Source: Spongospora subterranea f. sp. subterranea (taxonomy: Eukaryota; Endomyxa: Phytomyxea; Phytomyxea; Plasmodiophorida). Taken from it: a stretch of 64,000 nucleotides of DNA. Positions within the stretch are counted from its first letter, which is position 1. Every line of letters starts with the position of its first letter. Under the pieces are notes generated by a model. That model saw nothing but the letters and a program-made list of their open reading frames with translations. It was not told the origin of the DNA and made no database searches. This document shows, piece after piece, positions 1-12,248 of this stretch. Both the position numbers and the translations under genes were made by a program. The stretch spans positions 124,001 to 188,000 of the forward strand of contig JAUGWO010000038.1 of NCBI GenBank assembly GCA_049724395.1, written 5' to 3'.

Positions 1-2070
1 CCAAGAGTGATGCCCAGGTATCTCCTGATGAACCTGAGCACGCTGAGCTGTGCCGGATTCTCGTAGCACGATGGGCCCAGCTTGACCATAACATTGAGCA
101 GCAATGTCGAATCCAATGGGACTCGGTTCTCGATCGCCCTGAACGAGGTTCCACTGTGAGAATGCTGGCAAATGGCGAACACATCCCTCTGACGTTTTGA
201 TCGTGTCGACAGCCGACACCAACGACGGGTCCTGGAATGTCGGAACTTCTAGTTCGACACTCAATCGCTCCACGAACACCTCGATCTCTCGATAGAAATC
301 GTATCGCATGCGGTCGTCGAGGAACGCGCCATCCAGTGCCAACAGGTCCGAGTCCTTGGTCGCGTCCCGTTCGTGCAACACTTCCGACCTACACACGGGC
401 GACCTTGACAAACACGTCTGCCAGAATGCAACGCCAATCCGGTTTTACCACACGTTCTCCCTATGGACGATTCTGTTCGCCGCTCTGAGGAAACGGGCGA
501 TCAACACACACTCAATCCGAACGGCCAATTCAGTTCAACCGACCGTTGCTCGGCCGCCGTTGCCAGTTTGCCCAGCAGCGTCCGATCATGCAGCACGTCC
601 TCCCTGGCCAATTTCTGCCGGATCAGCGATTCCTGCAGCGTTCGCTCGAGGCGTTTTCGAAGGGCTATGAACTCCTGGCGCCATCTTTGTGCCTAACGTT
701 ATGGCGATCAACGCCGCCCCAGAAACCGTCCTCATTTCGGGGCGCAACGAACCGGTGATTCGTTCAAGAACGAATGCCGAACGGTTTTGGGCTCACGATC
801 GACCAATGGCGTCCCCGCAATCGGTTCCGCTTTGACCGTGTTTTTGACGATATTGTTGGACGATTCAAAGACAGCGTCGTTCAACGCCGTTCGCGTCCGT
901 CTGGAACAGGAAGGTTCGGCTGCTGGTCGTGGCCGAGATTTTCTGTTTGAGACTGTGGCGCCATGTCAGAGACGTCGCGAGTTCGACCGGGTTGGGCCAA
1001 TCCATTACTTGACTGACTGTTGTTGGTTCTCGAACTTCACCTCTGCAGAGGTTCAGAGAGCAGCGATTGGGGGGATTCGGCGCGTCCTTACTGGTTAGGT
1101 CCATCCTGGGGAACGACTGATTGCCGATATTCTCCTTGGCCGACACGAACATGGTCCCGTTCTGGGAATCGGCGATGGGAACACGCGACTCTCAATATCG
1201 GCGGAGTCCACAGCGACGAACGATCCAGAAGAAATTACCTTCCCCTTCCGATAGCGCATCTCGGCCAGGTGGATCTGATCCCGCGGGAACTGAAATCGAT
1301 CCATGTCCACCTCGCGCTTGACCGGGGTTTGCCACAGGTTCCGCAGTCCCGACGACGACGCGATCGGTTCGCGTTGGCCGGCAGCGGCGGTCGGATCGCC
1401 CGCCGCGACCGCTGGCTTCTGATGAAGAACGTGCGCCTTATTCGTCGCCGACCCCGACACGTTCACACCGATCTCCTGGCGCAGCTCCACTCGTTTCGAT
1501 TTGGCTTCGGCGATTCTGGAGACCGGTTCAGAAACGGTGTTTTCGCGGGAGAACAACATGGTGAAATACCGATGATCGAGGTGAAGATCTGGGATACCGT
1601 GTGGGACGTAGGGGTGGCCATATCGGGACCAAACGCCTCGCGACACCCGATTGTCGCGTATCGCCGCCCTCGTGATGAACGAGAGGGCGGTGCAGTCCAC
1701 GAACGGTGACGACGATGGCGATGGAGTTGGTCCGATACCGATCGGGTTCCGCCCCCCCAAATGTCTCATCGTTCACTGATCGCGCCCCCAGATATTTCCA
1801 TCGTCCATCGTTCCTGATCAGGGAATATCTTGAGAGGATTGGCGTGTTCAGCAGAGTGTGAACGATATTGGATTCAACTGGGTTGCCAATGGTTGATGAC
1901 GAGGGGTTGGGCGATGGCGCCACATTAGAGTGTGTTTCACTCTTGGGGGAATTTAGAGTGTGTGATTTGGGGCGTATTCGATCCGAAATCGCTGATGAAC
2001 ATCGGCCGGTCCAAAAGGGGAATGTGTATTTGGTGCCGAGTGCAGTGCTGTAGCGCCAGATATTGCTCAC
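1..2070 (-). CDS. Unknown multi-exon coiled-coil protein, 3' end off the window
   Basis: I do not recognise the family. Read on the minus strand, a chain of exons shows clean coding character and is joined by plausible GT-AG introns. An intron of 40 bp at 154-193 joins ...VDTIKT to GTSFRAIENR in frame, and a phase-0 intron of about 90 bp near 1150-1240 joins RYRKGK to NGTMFVSAKEN. In order, the protein has a Ser/Pro-rich N-terminal part, an Arg/Glu-rich helical stretch (RKRLERTLQESLIRQKLA) that looks like a coiled coil, then a Leu-rich helical C-terminal part that continues past base 1. The start at 2070 is the first methionine of the most upstream open stretch and is uncertain. The gene is divergent from the channel gene at 2717. 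It could be a cytoskeletal or kinetochore protein, but nothing seen proves that. Confidence 0.5.
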
Positions 2071-2716
2071 CGGGGTCTTCCATTGTCGACCAAAAGGTAT
2101 TTTACAGTGATTGCCCCAATCTCATAGTTCAACACGACCTTCAATAGCGGGTATTGGCCGCATCCTCAACGACCGCCATCGAACGATATGAATCACGACA
2201 ACACGAATCAACAGATGATCCCTTGATATCATATAAATATTCTGATCATTCCCCTTGAAAAGGATTTACAAACACTGACGAAATGATCATCTTTCCATTA
2301 TTGACACTGTCCCACCCCGATCTACGAACGCGGTCGTGGACCGTAATCTGTCGAAAATGGGGCGCCGATCACACAATATCCATCACCGATCGGACTACCC
2401 GAACATGAATAGCTAAACGCGCTGGCGACCGATTCTCGTGGATTACCACAGCGAATCAATAAAAACGGATCCGAGCTGGGGGGGAGGGGGGTCGATCTCG
2501 TCCGCCCCAGAACCAGATGAAATCGCGATCGCGATCTGGGGGCGGGGGAGTTCCTCCTGTGACGCTCCTGGTCCTGTGGTGTTATCGATCATTCCAATAT
2601 CGCCAACAACGTTATTACGATCATGACGGGACTGCCCTAAAAGGGGGAGCGGCGCCGGCGACAACACACACACACCCGATATCACCACACGCCCCCCCTG
2701 GGGCCTCATCTGATCC
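2071..2716. promoter_or_regulatory. Intergenic region between two divergent genes
   Basis: No convincing coding exon was seen. The stretch lies between the presumed 5' ends of the minus-strand coiled-coil gene and the plus-strand channel gene, so it probably carries both promoters. It contains a G-rich patch near 2478-2552 and a short CA run near 2670. No individual promoter element can be assigned. Confidence 0.35.
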
Positions 2717-5443
2717 ATGAACATTTTGGACGACGATGGCGATATCGAACACGATCAGGATTCGTTCCCGTCGTACCTGTCGTCGCTCAGCGCCAGCGAT
2801 GTGAAACAGGCTGGGGGGACCTGGAACAAGATCGTGGGGAAGCTGTCGGGCAGCTCGACGCCCCAGCACGGCGGCGGCGGCGGATCCCACGTCCGCCTGT
2901 CCAGCGTCAACCTGGACAAGCCCAAGCTGAACGCGTCGACCGGGAAGTACCTGGCGATCAGCCCGCGCATCGACCGGCCCGACAACCACGACGACCTGAC
3001 CGTGGTCGAGAAGACGTTCTACGAGCGCTGGGGGTACATGATCGCCCTGGCCTGGGATTACCTGCTGGTCCTGCTCATGCTCTACACGTTCCTGGCGTTG
3101 CCCATCATCCTGGCGTTCATCGACGATAGCGAGCCGACCGTCTACACCTACGTCGACTACGCCGTCGACCTGGTCTTCGTCCTCGACCTGTTCGTGCTGA
3201 TGCGCCGACGGCGCATGTCGCGCCCGTTCCTCATGATCTACATCCTCTGTATATTCCCGTTCTACGCTCTGGCCAGCTGGCTTCCCGACGAGGAAACCGC
3301 CTTGGCCGAGTTCATCCACCTGTTCCGCCTCTGCAAGTTCCTGCGCCTGATTCGCGGGTTTCGCCTGTTCCAGGACATCCAGGAGCGTCGTCCAGCGTCG
3401 TATGTTCCGTCCGATTTCCTGTCCCAATCTAGACCGTCTGAACATATCTCCAGCTATCGACGAATCACTCAAATATCGATCATCCGCTGGCGACTATTTC
3501 GTCTGGTCGTGTTTCTGTTGGCGTTCACCCATATGCTAGCGTAGAGTTCCCGTTGGGCCGCGGTTGGCGCCATTGGGTGTTTGATTGTCGTGATGGATCT
3601 CGCAGGCCCGGGTTCATATTCGTGTCGAAGATCGGCGAGCGCAACAGCATCACCCACGTGCGCCCGAGCTGGATCGCCAGCTATCCGTTCGAGCAACGCG
3701 CCGACGATATCCCGCTCAACCTGCACCAGTACTGTGTCGCCGTTTACTGGTTCCTGACGACGTTGACCACGATTGGGTTTGGCGATGTGCGTCCGGTCTG
3801 GATCTGGCGCCGTGCAATCTGACCATGTTCGGCAGATAACGGCCAAGAACCCGTTGGAACAGATCTACACGATCATGATGATGCTTGCGTCGGCGGCCGC
3901 ATTCTCATACGGTTGTTGATCAGCGATTCACGTTCGGTCGTCGAACTCATTGCCGATCTTAGTGACCGCCATATTCAGTTCGATCGTGAACCAGCTGGAC
4001 AGCGAGAAGAAGGTTTATGTCGAGAGGATGGCGTCCCTATCGGCGTTTATCGAGTAATATTCGCCCTTTGCGCCGGCACAGCATTGTCCCTCATTTCCTG
4101 GTGGTTCAGATCATATAAACTACCGCAACAGCTGCGCATCGACATCTTTCGCCATTTCAACAACGTCTGGGGGAACGTCGAAGCGAAAATCGAGGAAAAG
4201 GTAACTGGGGGGGTTCGTCGCCTGGGGTGAAGTTGGGCGATGCAATCTGTGGCGGCGTGTTGATTGGCGAACCCCCAGGATATATTGGGCGAGATGCCGA
4301 CGGCGCTGAGGAATATCGCAACCGGGTTCATATACAAGGACTTCATCGCGCGAACCCCGATCCTGAATGGCAAATCGAAGTCGTTCATATCGTCGCTGAT
4401 GCTCCAGGCGAAAGCGTTCCAGGTCTGGACAACGTTCGCCCATGTTCACCCAAACGTCGTCACGAACCGCGCACGTAGTTTAAAAACGGGGAGTGCATTG
4501 GGCATTTCGGCGATACGGTCAACGAATGGATGATGATCGCCATGGGGAATGTCGCCATGATGATGCCCGATTCCAACTACGAGCTGGTCGTGTACGAGGA
4601 GGGGAGCAGTATCGGCGAGATCGGCATCGTATTCTCAGGTCGCCCCTGACGGGAAACGGCAGTTTTCTGATCGATGGAGCAGGTCGTTTTTTGACACGTG
4701 CTGTCGACAGATGTCTGGATTGCCGATATGAAGGCGCAAGGGCAAGTTAGCGTCTGGTCCGTTCCCAGAGCGGCGGTGATCGACCTGCTCAAGTCCAGCA
4801 ACGATTTCATGAACGAATTCGCTCAGACCGCCAAACAACGGTCGGTGTGTGAAGAGGACGTCGAGTGTGGAAGGGGCTGATGGCGCTGTGTTTGTTTGGC
4901 AGATTCGAATCGTTCAGTGACGCGTTGATCGAGGCCAAGTCTAACGACGAAAAGGCGGCCAAGTTTCTCTCGATCATTGAGGAGAATCATCGGGATAATT
5001 TCGACGAGAACGAGTTCGGGTTTCGGTCGGACAACGCAGCGGCGATCGCCAATCATAATAACTATATGAAGATGACCAGCGAGCTGGGAGAGAAAATCTC
5101 CAAGATCTGCTCCGGTCCTCATTTGGTACGCGATCTCGGTTCGACTGACACAAACGCGACATTTGATAGAGAAAATTCGCAGAGCTCAGGTCGCTGGATT
5201 CAAGGCCCGTTATGCATTGGGAGCTTCTCGAAAGGTGTGACCAAAGACGACGAAAAAGGGTCAGGGAGCGCCGATCTAGAATATCAGGTCTGGGAGGTTA
5301 TGATGGATGTCGACTTTTATTGACATATATATACCGGTTAGATTAAGATGCTGCGGGAGCAGGTAGACGCGATCAGTAAATCAATGGAAAAATTATGTTC
5401 AGCGGTGATAAGAAACGGTCAAATAAATCCCAGCCAAACGTAA
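2717..5443 (+). CDS. Voltage-gated, cyclic-nucleotide-binding-domain cation channel
   Basis: The protein is a six-helix pore channel with a cytoplasmic cyclic-nucleotide-binding domain, placing it in the CNG/HCN/EAG superfamily of plasma-membrane channels. Exon 1 (2717-3540) encodes S1-S5, including a charged S4 (FRLCKFLRLIRGFRLF). Exon 2 (3606-3795) carries the pore with filter TTIGFGD. Later exons give the C-linker (SYKLPQQLRIDIF) and the CNBD (NGECIGHFGDTVNEW, then GSSIGEIGIVF). Introns at 3541-3605, 3796-3835, 4054-4109, 4201-4279, 4423-4478 and 5297-5341 restore the frame with GT-AG ends; one or two more lie between 4630 and 4930. The last exon ends in a short coiled coil (REQVDAISKSMEKL). 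The start is the first ATG before the conserved region. GFGD rather than GYGD is typical of EAG-like channels. The family call is firm; ion selectivity and ligand are not visible. Confidence 0.88.
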
Positions 5444-5998
5444 TAATTAACACAGCGAAACGCTAACGTATCGGTCCCCAAAATTCTGATTCTGTTGAAA
5501 AACGTTCGAAAAGCCAAAGCATCAAACCAAAAGTGAAAGAGATACCAGAGATCTTGTTGGACCTGAGTAAACTCCAATATCAATCCCGATCCGACAAACA
5601 CAACAGAAACCCCCTCACGGATTGTGTGAACGCATTGCGCGAACAAGTTTCGCATCAAAAATGGGAGCGTTGCATTGCAAGGTGCAGACAGATTATAGAA
5701 ATATATGCATGTGAAAACAACTAAAGCTACGTGGTAGTGGTCTGTACTGCTGACGGAGACCTCTTAATCACCTTTGAAATCACGAAAAGTAGTGGGGCTT
5801 TGCAATCTTGCCGCGAATAGTCAAATAACGAGTTCCTGTTAACCAGAAGAAAGTTGGCCAGTACACATGAACCAGACGTCCCTGCCGGGCGGGGTTTGCC
5901 CGACAAGATAGCGATCTGTACCTGTATTTGGCCGGTCACATACTGGTGGCCGCCAAACTCAGGCGCATTGGGATGACACCAACCGCCATTTTACTGAC
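5444..5998. other. Intergenic region, weak coding potential only
   Basis: This stretch lies between the channel gene and the LRRC45-like gene. An open stretch at 5533-5724 (plus) encodes a Lys/Arg-rich peptide with no recognisable domain. It might be an untranslated or N-terminal exon of the downstream gene, but I could not join it convincingly. Confidence 0.3.
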
Positions 5999-8384
5999 AT
6001 GTTATTAGATTCCTCAATTGACCGCAGATTACAGAACCTTCATGGCGCTACCTTAGTCTCGTTTGCCGACAGTTCCGTACAAGACGAAGGTCAACACAAA
6101 TTTTGACAGGTGGTTGTTTTTCTGAGCTTGCACTGATAGGGTGCCAGAAGATCTGCTCATTTTTAGAGTCGGAATCAAACGTGAATCATCTGGATCTGAA
6201 AGGAAACGATATCGACGGCGCTGGTGCCACTGCTATTGGAAAACTGCTCAAACGAAACAGCAGTATAAAACAGTGAGGAAACAGCACTGATTAGTGTCAG
6301 AACTGATTCAGTATAGGCTTGATTTGCAATGGAATTCAATCGGAAACGACCTGGCAGGGTTTTCCGCACTTCTTGATGGGGCTAGCAATCAACCGAGCAC
6401 TAATATCTGTAAGCTGGAATCCACATCAAATTCAGGCGATTGCCGGGTAATACTCAATGTCAGATCGATTTAAGAAACAATCGAATTACGGGAGCTGGAG
6501 GGAAAAAGATCGCGACAATGCTGGGGAGGAATACTGCACTGAAAACATTGGACCTGAGGTGGAATACGATTGGGAGTGACGGGTGCCATGAAATTCTACA
6601 AGCTATTCAGCAGAATCGGTGTATTACAGAATGCCACCTAACAGGAAATGGCGCCACACAGGAAACCCTGCAGGGAATCGCAGAGAAACTACGAGGCAAT
6701 AGGGAAAACAAGGAGCGCGTATGGCGGCCAACACAAGGCAATGAAACACATTTCCATAAGTCACAACGAGTGCACGGTCTTGATGACAGCTTCCAATTCT
6801 CGCAAAACAAGATAGGTTTGTTGAACAAGGAGATTTGTGAAATTAAACGAGAAAACAATGAACTGAAAGTGCAACTTGAAACAAAATCCTGTACCGAGAA
6901 GGAGCTGCAAACTCTCAGGGTTCAATCAGAGGCATCCGACAGGGATTGGCAAATGAGAAATGACGTCAAATCTGTTGAAATCTCAAATCTAACGCAGAGC
7001 AACTCTGAATTGGTTATGAAAAACCAACAATTGGACGAAGAGCTCAGAACACAACACGAACGAGTATGTTGAGCATTTCGTTATTTGACCGAATTTGACA
7101 CACATATGTACAGATTGAGCGATTACTAGTGGAATCTAATAGGCGACGTCAAGCGGATGCAGATACGCAGGCCGCTTTGCAAGCCGATAATCTGGCGCTA
7201 AGCTCGCAGATCGATTTGGAGCGTTCTGCCGCTGCCGAATACACGAAACGGCTTCAAGCGACTCTTGATAACGAAGTAAAACGGAGAGCAACAGATAATG
7301 AGATTGCGACAAAAATGAATCAGGTATATATTATTGATGAGGCAGTTGAACTGTGTCAGTCTAATCAAAATATAGGATGCTGAAGCTAGGTTCGAGGCAG
7401 AAATGCGGAACCAAAAACAAGAATTTGCTCAAAGACTGCAACAGGCCAATGAAACAATCCAGAAACTGAATGCAGAAACAAATAGACAAAGCGACGAAAT
7501 TGTTATGATCAAAGAGAAGATTATCAAGCAAAATTACGCTGCGGAAGATACGTTAAAGCGACTAGAGGTTCAGCTACGAGAGGAACATCAAAGAGAATTA
7601 GGTTAACATGACGTCATGAGTGTTGCTATCTATCTAAATCGATTCTTGCTAGGGTCGAAAATCGCTTCATATGAAAACAGAATCACACAACTCCAAATGT
7701 CTAGGGATGAGTTACAGACGCGATGCACAGGTTACCAAGCGGAATGCGATAGACTAAAGGATTTGATCAACCAAGATAAAGCAAAAGCGGAAAATGCATT
7801 GCAGTTAGAAAGAGTATCTAGGGAACAGCTTGATGCAGAATATCATCAAGCAAAAATAGACTCGAAACGGAAAGATTCCGAGGTGATGCTACGCTTTGAA
7901 TATGGGTAAAGATTGATTATTAACAGATTGCTAGATTTCAGATATGCAGAATAAAATGGTGAAGCTAAAACAGGAAAGCAAACAAGAAATTTTGCAATTG
8001 GAGTCTCAGATTAGTTCAGAAGAATCTATGCGTCAACGAGAATCCGGAGATCTAATTGATCGAATTGCAGATCAAGAGAATCAGGTCATGAATTTGACAC
8101 TACAATTGAAAAAGCTGCAGGCTACAAACAGACAACTAAAAGATGACCGTAACCGAAGGGAGATGAAAGTGAGGACTGCCATGTCAGGACTACGTCAGGC
8201 ATTAGAGAGCGAGCTGCAAAATTGGGACGACGACGATTTTGAACAACCTGCAAGGATTCATAGACGATCGCGTGCATGCAATCGAAGCAGAATTCTCGGG
8301 AGTACTGAGACAAAGAACGCTATGAAAACCAAGGACGATGCCGACCTTGACAACAATAAACAGTGCAACAGTATGCTGTCGTGA
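5999..8384 (+). CDS. LRRC45: LRRC45-like leucine-rich-repeat plus coiled-coil protein
   Basis: In animals LRRC45 is a centriole-linker and ciliary basal-body protein with N-terminal leucine-rich repeats followed by a long coiled coil. The same order is seen here. The repeats include LDLKGNDIDGAGATAIGKLL, LDLQWNSIGND, DLRNNRITGAGGKKIA and LDLRWNTIGSDGCHEI, and their spacing resembles the animal protein as I remember it. From about 6790 onward the exons are almost purely heptad-like and rich in Glu, Gln and Lys. Introns near 6275-6303, 7067-7112, 7324-7376, 7603-7652 and 7908-7942 separate the exons. The start (ATG at 5999) and the first splice are uncertain. The last exon is open in two frames near 8220-8325, so the C-terminus could end at 8325 or 8384. 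The identity is fairly firm; the exact limits are not. Confidence 0.75.
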
Positions 8385-8820
8385 GAGTTCATGGAGGGAT
8401 AAAAATAGAAAACTTCGCGACTCCGGCGACCTTCCAACCGCCCCAGTTGTCGTCGCCTTCCACGAATCCGTCTGTGGTTTGATCGTCACGATGACGAGCG
8501 GAATGAGAGTGATTCAATCAATGCAGTGAATGATTTCATGTCACGTGGCACTTGTGTGTGTTTGGGAGAGACTCCATTCCCACGTGTCCCCCTGTGCTAC
8601 ATACTCGCGTTGCGTTTCAACACTGTTCAATCAGTGTGAAACGAACAGCGGTCGAAGAGTGTCGTGCATGCATCCGATGCATTGATTGAGTGGTGTTCGG
8701 CCTCCCAAGGTCCATTGCATGCTTTCAATTAGTGAGCGCGGTGCCCTCGGAGCCCGGATACCTGTGACCGATCAGACCCAATTTTCATCGGTTGCGTCTG
8801 CCCCCCCCCCCCCATTCACC
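8385..8820. promoter_or_regulatory. Upstream region of ATG9 with a C13 tract
   Basis: This is the intergenic stretch ahead of ATG9. It ends with a run of 13 cytosines (8801-8813) just 7 bases before the chosen ATG. The ATG9 reading frame stays open upstream to about 8686, so translation could begin earlier and read the run as prolines. No promoter element can be named. Confidence 0.35.
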
Positions 8821-11365
8821 ATGGACAACATGATCCCTCTCCTAGATTTCAATGATGAACCGGAACCGGATCCAGTCCAGCCAAGGAAATGGGCGGCCGT
8901 TCAGGATTTGGACCGGTTTTTTCAAAAGATAAGTGGCTAAGGACTGGCGTCTTGTCGGGTTTACTGATGACTGATCGTGCCTCTTTATGCACATCTATGA
9001 ATATTTCGAGCAAAGAGGGTTCTGGCGTATGATCATATCCAGGATTACGAGTTTATTGATCCTTGCGTTTACTGTGGTGTTTTCCACTTTCCTGCTTCTA
9101 TTCGTTAACTGGAATGAGATTTTGAACTGTCATTCGCAGCAAAATTGTTCCCAAATAACGGTCATTCGTAGGCCCGAGTTGAACAGGTACCCTTTTTTGA
9201 ATCCGTTCGTGTTTCATCAATCATGCGTCATTGCAGCCTATCAGTATCAGAAGTTGCTGTTGTCGCCTATTTCATAGTGTTCTCGCTGTATTGGGTCTGG
9301 AATCTATTCGGGTTTCTGCATTGTCTTCGGGACGGAATAGAGATGCGTTCATTCTATCGATCGAAACTTGAAATCAGCGATGTTTGTGGTTGGGTTTTAT
9401 GCTGGAACCTAGAAATAACATTTTCCCCCCTCAGGAGGCATTACAGACTATGGAGTGGCCAGAATTGGTATATCGCATCCAGAGACTTCAAAAAGAGTTT
9501 AAAATTTCGCTCGTCAAAGATCACGACGCGCTAGGTAAATGCCTTACAACTGTCAACGGAATGGTTTTCTTATTTTATGTTTTAGATATTTCCAACCGTA
9601 TCCTCAGGAAAGATAATTACTTCATAGGTATCACCTCTCGTTGCTCAGCGCTTTTTTTTTCAACACTGAAATGGCGCTTGCCCGTCAGCAATGGTAAACA
9701 GTGGCGTGATTGATTTGGGGATCCCATTCTTGTCTTCGAAACTGCATGTTTCTCCGATTCTGGGAAAGTCACTGGAATGGAATATACGATTTTGTGTTCT
9801 GGATTCCATGTTCCATGATGAGCTATTCACTGTCAGAGAAGCGTTTCTTCAGAAGCCGCAGGTTTTAAGGCGCCTGTTTGTATATGTAATATCGTGTCAT
9901 AGCAGCGACAAGTTATCTAATATTCCTTTTCAGATGGCAATAGCAAATTTTTTATTAATGCCGTTCATTTTGCTCTTCATGATCATTTTCTTTTTTCTCA
10001 AAAATGCTGAAGAATTACATAGCAGAAAGTAAGAAATCCTGTAGCCTATATTTTGGTGAGGCTCCAACTGATGCTTGCTTGAAAGGGCGTATCTGGGGCC
10101 TAGACAGTGGTCTCCGCTTGCTGAGTGGACGTTTCGTGAATTTAATGAGATGCCGCACGCTTTTAGAACAAGACTGAACGAGTCTCATTGTGGTTAGCGA
10201 ATTTAGCTTGCTACGTGATTTTTTTCTGACTTTTGCCCGGGTAGATGCCCTGGCATACATCAGTCAGTTCCCGCCGCCAGCGTTTGCCATTTTTGTTAAA
10301 TTCGTCGCGTACGTTTCTGGAGCAATCGTTGGAGTTTTACTACTATTGACGATCAAAGATTCGTCCATATTAGTCGATATTCACGTCTTCGATCATTCGC
10401 TACTGTTCGTTTTTCAAACAATATATTTTTCGGTATCTGGTTCATGTTATCTTGATAGATACTACCTGTTTTCCTGCACCGCTATTCTTGCGCTTTGCCG
10501 CTCTTTAGGCTCCAGCCCATCTTCCAATCAGGATTTCGGCACGCTAATAGCGAACATATATCGACACACGCATTACCAGGTCTGAGAATCTCAACGTTTT
10601 TACATCGATTGTTTTAATCAGCCAATATCGTAGCCTCGATCATGGCGTGAGGAGCCTCAGTCTTCCCGTGTTCGCTCCCACTTCGCAAAACTGTATCCAT
10701 TTAAAGTCGTGTTGTTCCTCCAGGTCACTAGACTCACTGGAGTCGTACAAAATCGTTTTCTAATATGTCGAAATATTGTTCATTACAGGAAGTTCTCTGT
10801 GTCCTAGTGACTCCCTTGGTTTTAGGAATAACTCTGCCCGCAGTCGCCAGTCGCCTCATAGAGTTCATTCGGCAACACACGATAAGGCAAAATGGAGTTG
10901 GGGATATCTGCGTGTTTGCTTCGTACGATTTTAGCATTTACAGGCATAGAAATCATAGGTTTGGTGAAGCAGGTAATGGTTAGTTCAAAAGATGGATGTG
11001 GCCTGATTGACCTGTTCGAACAGACACATGTCGAGAGAAAATGGAAAGATCGCTGTTGTCATTCTCGATGATGCATCCGAGATGGCGACCGAATGAAGAA
11101 GCGACGGCAATTTTGATGGGGTTGTCATCTGAATCTGGATGTGCGGGTCATAGAGACCCATCTGTATCCATTGACGATGATAATGGTGAACTGTCGCGAA
11201 GTACAATGGCGTTGGCGATCGATGTCGCGGATATTGACTTTTCCAGAACAAACGATAGGTAGCGCCTTTGCTGCCGCGATGCCTACCATCAAGGTTGGCA
11301 ACGGGCCAACAACTGAGACATCATTTCGCAAACCCGATGATAATGATGAGAAATCAGAACCCTAG
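8821..11365 (+). CDS. ATG9: Autophagy protein 9 (lipid scramblase)
   Basis: ATG9 is the multi-spanning lipid scramblase that seeds the autophagosome. Diagnostic pieces occur in order: the acidic N-terminus and DLDRFFQK then IYEYFEQRGFW; a first helix (SLLILAFTVVFSTFLLLFVNW); ELVYRIQRLQKE; a region ending LEWNIRFCVLDSMF; SPLAEWTFREFNEMPHAF; the VASRLIEFIRQHT segment; VGDICVFASYDF; and the C-terminal ERKMERSLLSFSMMHPRW. The start at 8821 (MDNMIPLLDF) precedes the conserved motif, with an in-frame alternative upstream. There are many small introns. The first, 8929-8992, has AT and AC ends rather than GT and AG. The C-terminal limit is approximate: the reading frame after PRWRPNEEA closes at 11262, or at 11365 if another short intron is used. 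Confidence 0.9.
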
Positions 11366-11499
11366 CAAACAGACATTCCCCGATCAATTCATCTTGGAAT
11401 CATTGAACGGTACATTGAGAACAAACACCGGTTTCATACACTATAATTTATTTCAACGGAACTGGTCCGATTCCATGCCCTAGATTGATTGTTGACCTT

Positions 11500-12200
11500 G
11501 GGATGAAATTTGTTAGTTCTGTATAGAGCAGCGTATCAAAAAAGTACCTAACAGCTGTCGAATTTCTGCGAACATTGTAGAAAAGTACAGTATTAAAATG
11601 ACGCGGTGTAAGAAACATCGTGAATCCAGAATTTTCAGAAGCTGCACCCAGCTAATGAGTCGGATTTGCGACCTTTCAAACCATTGTGTTTGAAGTGACC
11701 TGATCAACGACTCAGGGAGACAATCCATCGAGCCACGAAAACATTGCCTCAAACAGCAACAATTGTACTGACCCATTCTCTTTTGTGACCCATTGAATAC
11801 CGAACCAGCGTCAGTTGTCGGTCCACACCTTTGCCAGATGAGACTGGGCATGGTGAACCGGCAAGTAACGCCTTTTGATCGGCCCAATCCGCCTTCTAAT
11901 AATCTTTGTCAGAATTTCTAACTGTGTGCGGCTAACATTGTTCAACTGTTTTACAAAAAGGAGGTTTAATTCGGTTCAGGAGGATCAAAATTTCGCACGA
12001 GGCGCTATGAAAGATGGCTTCAGCTGGCAAATAGATGTTTTGCGGAATGTTTTTCATTCTGTTCTCGTAGCATCTAGATTTGCGATTATCCCTGGTATTG
12101 CAGAAAAAGTCTTTACATCGCCAGCACTTTTTCAGAGAGTGGCGATCCAAAACATCGATAGCGAACATCTTTTTTCGTTCAGACCCAGATTTCATAAAGC
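11500..12200 (-). CDS. Unknown minus-strand gene, exons unclear
   Basis: I do not recognise this gene. On the minus strand a stretch around 11840-11960 reads LLFVKQLNNVSRTQLEILTK with basic residues after it, and could join across a GT-AG intron near 11775-11830 to a further open stretch ending near 11513. Another minus-strand open stretch covers 11932-12195. Neither shows a known domain. The region lies between the ATG9 3' end and the transporter gene and would be convergent with ATG9. It may instead be non-coding. Confidence 0.25.
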
Positions 12201-12248
12201 GCGATTTTCGAGCGAGCTCGGACGAAAAACATTACAGGTCAGCGAAAT

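Noticed and set aside
2621-3472. Long minus-strand open frame opposite the channel gene
   Set aside because: High-GC antisense shadow of exon 1. Composition is Gln/Asp/Val-biased without any domain, while the plus strand has clear channel motifs.
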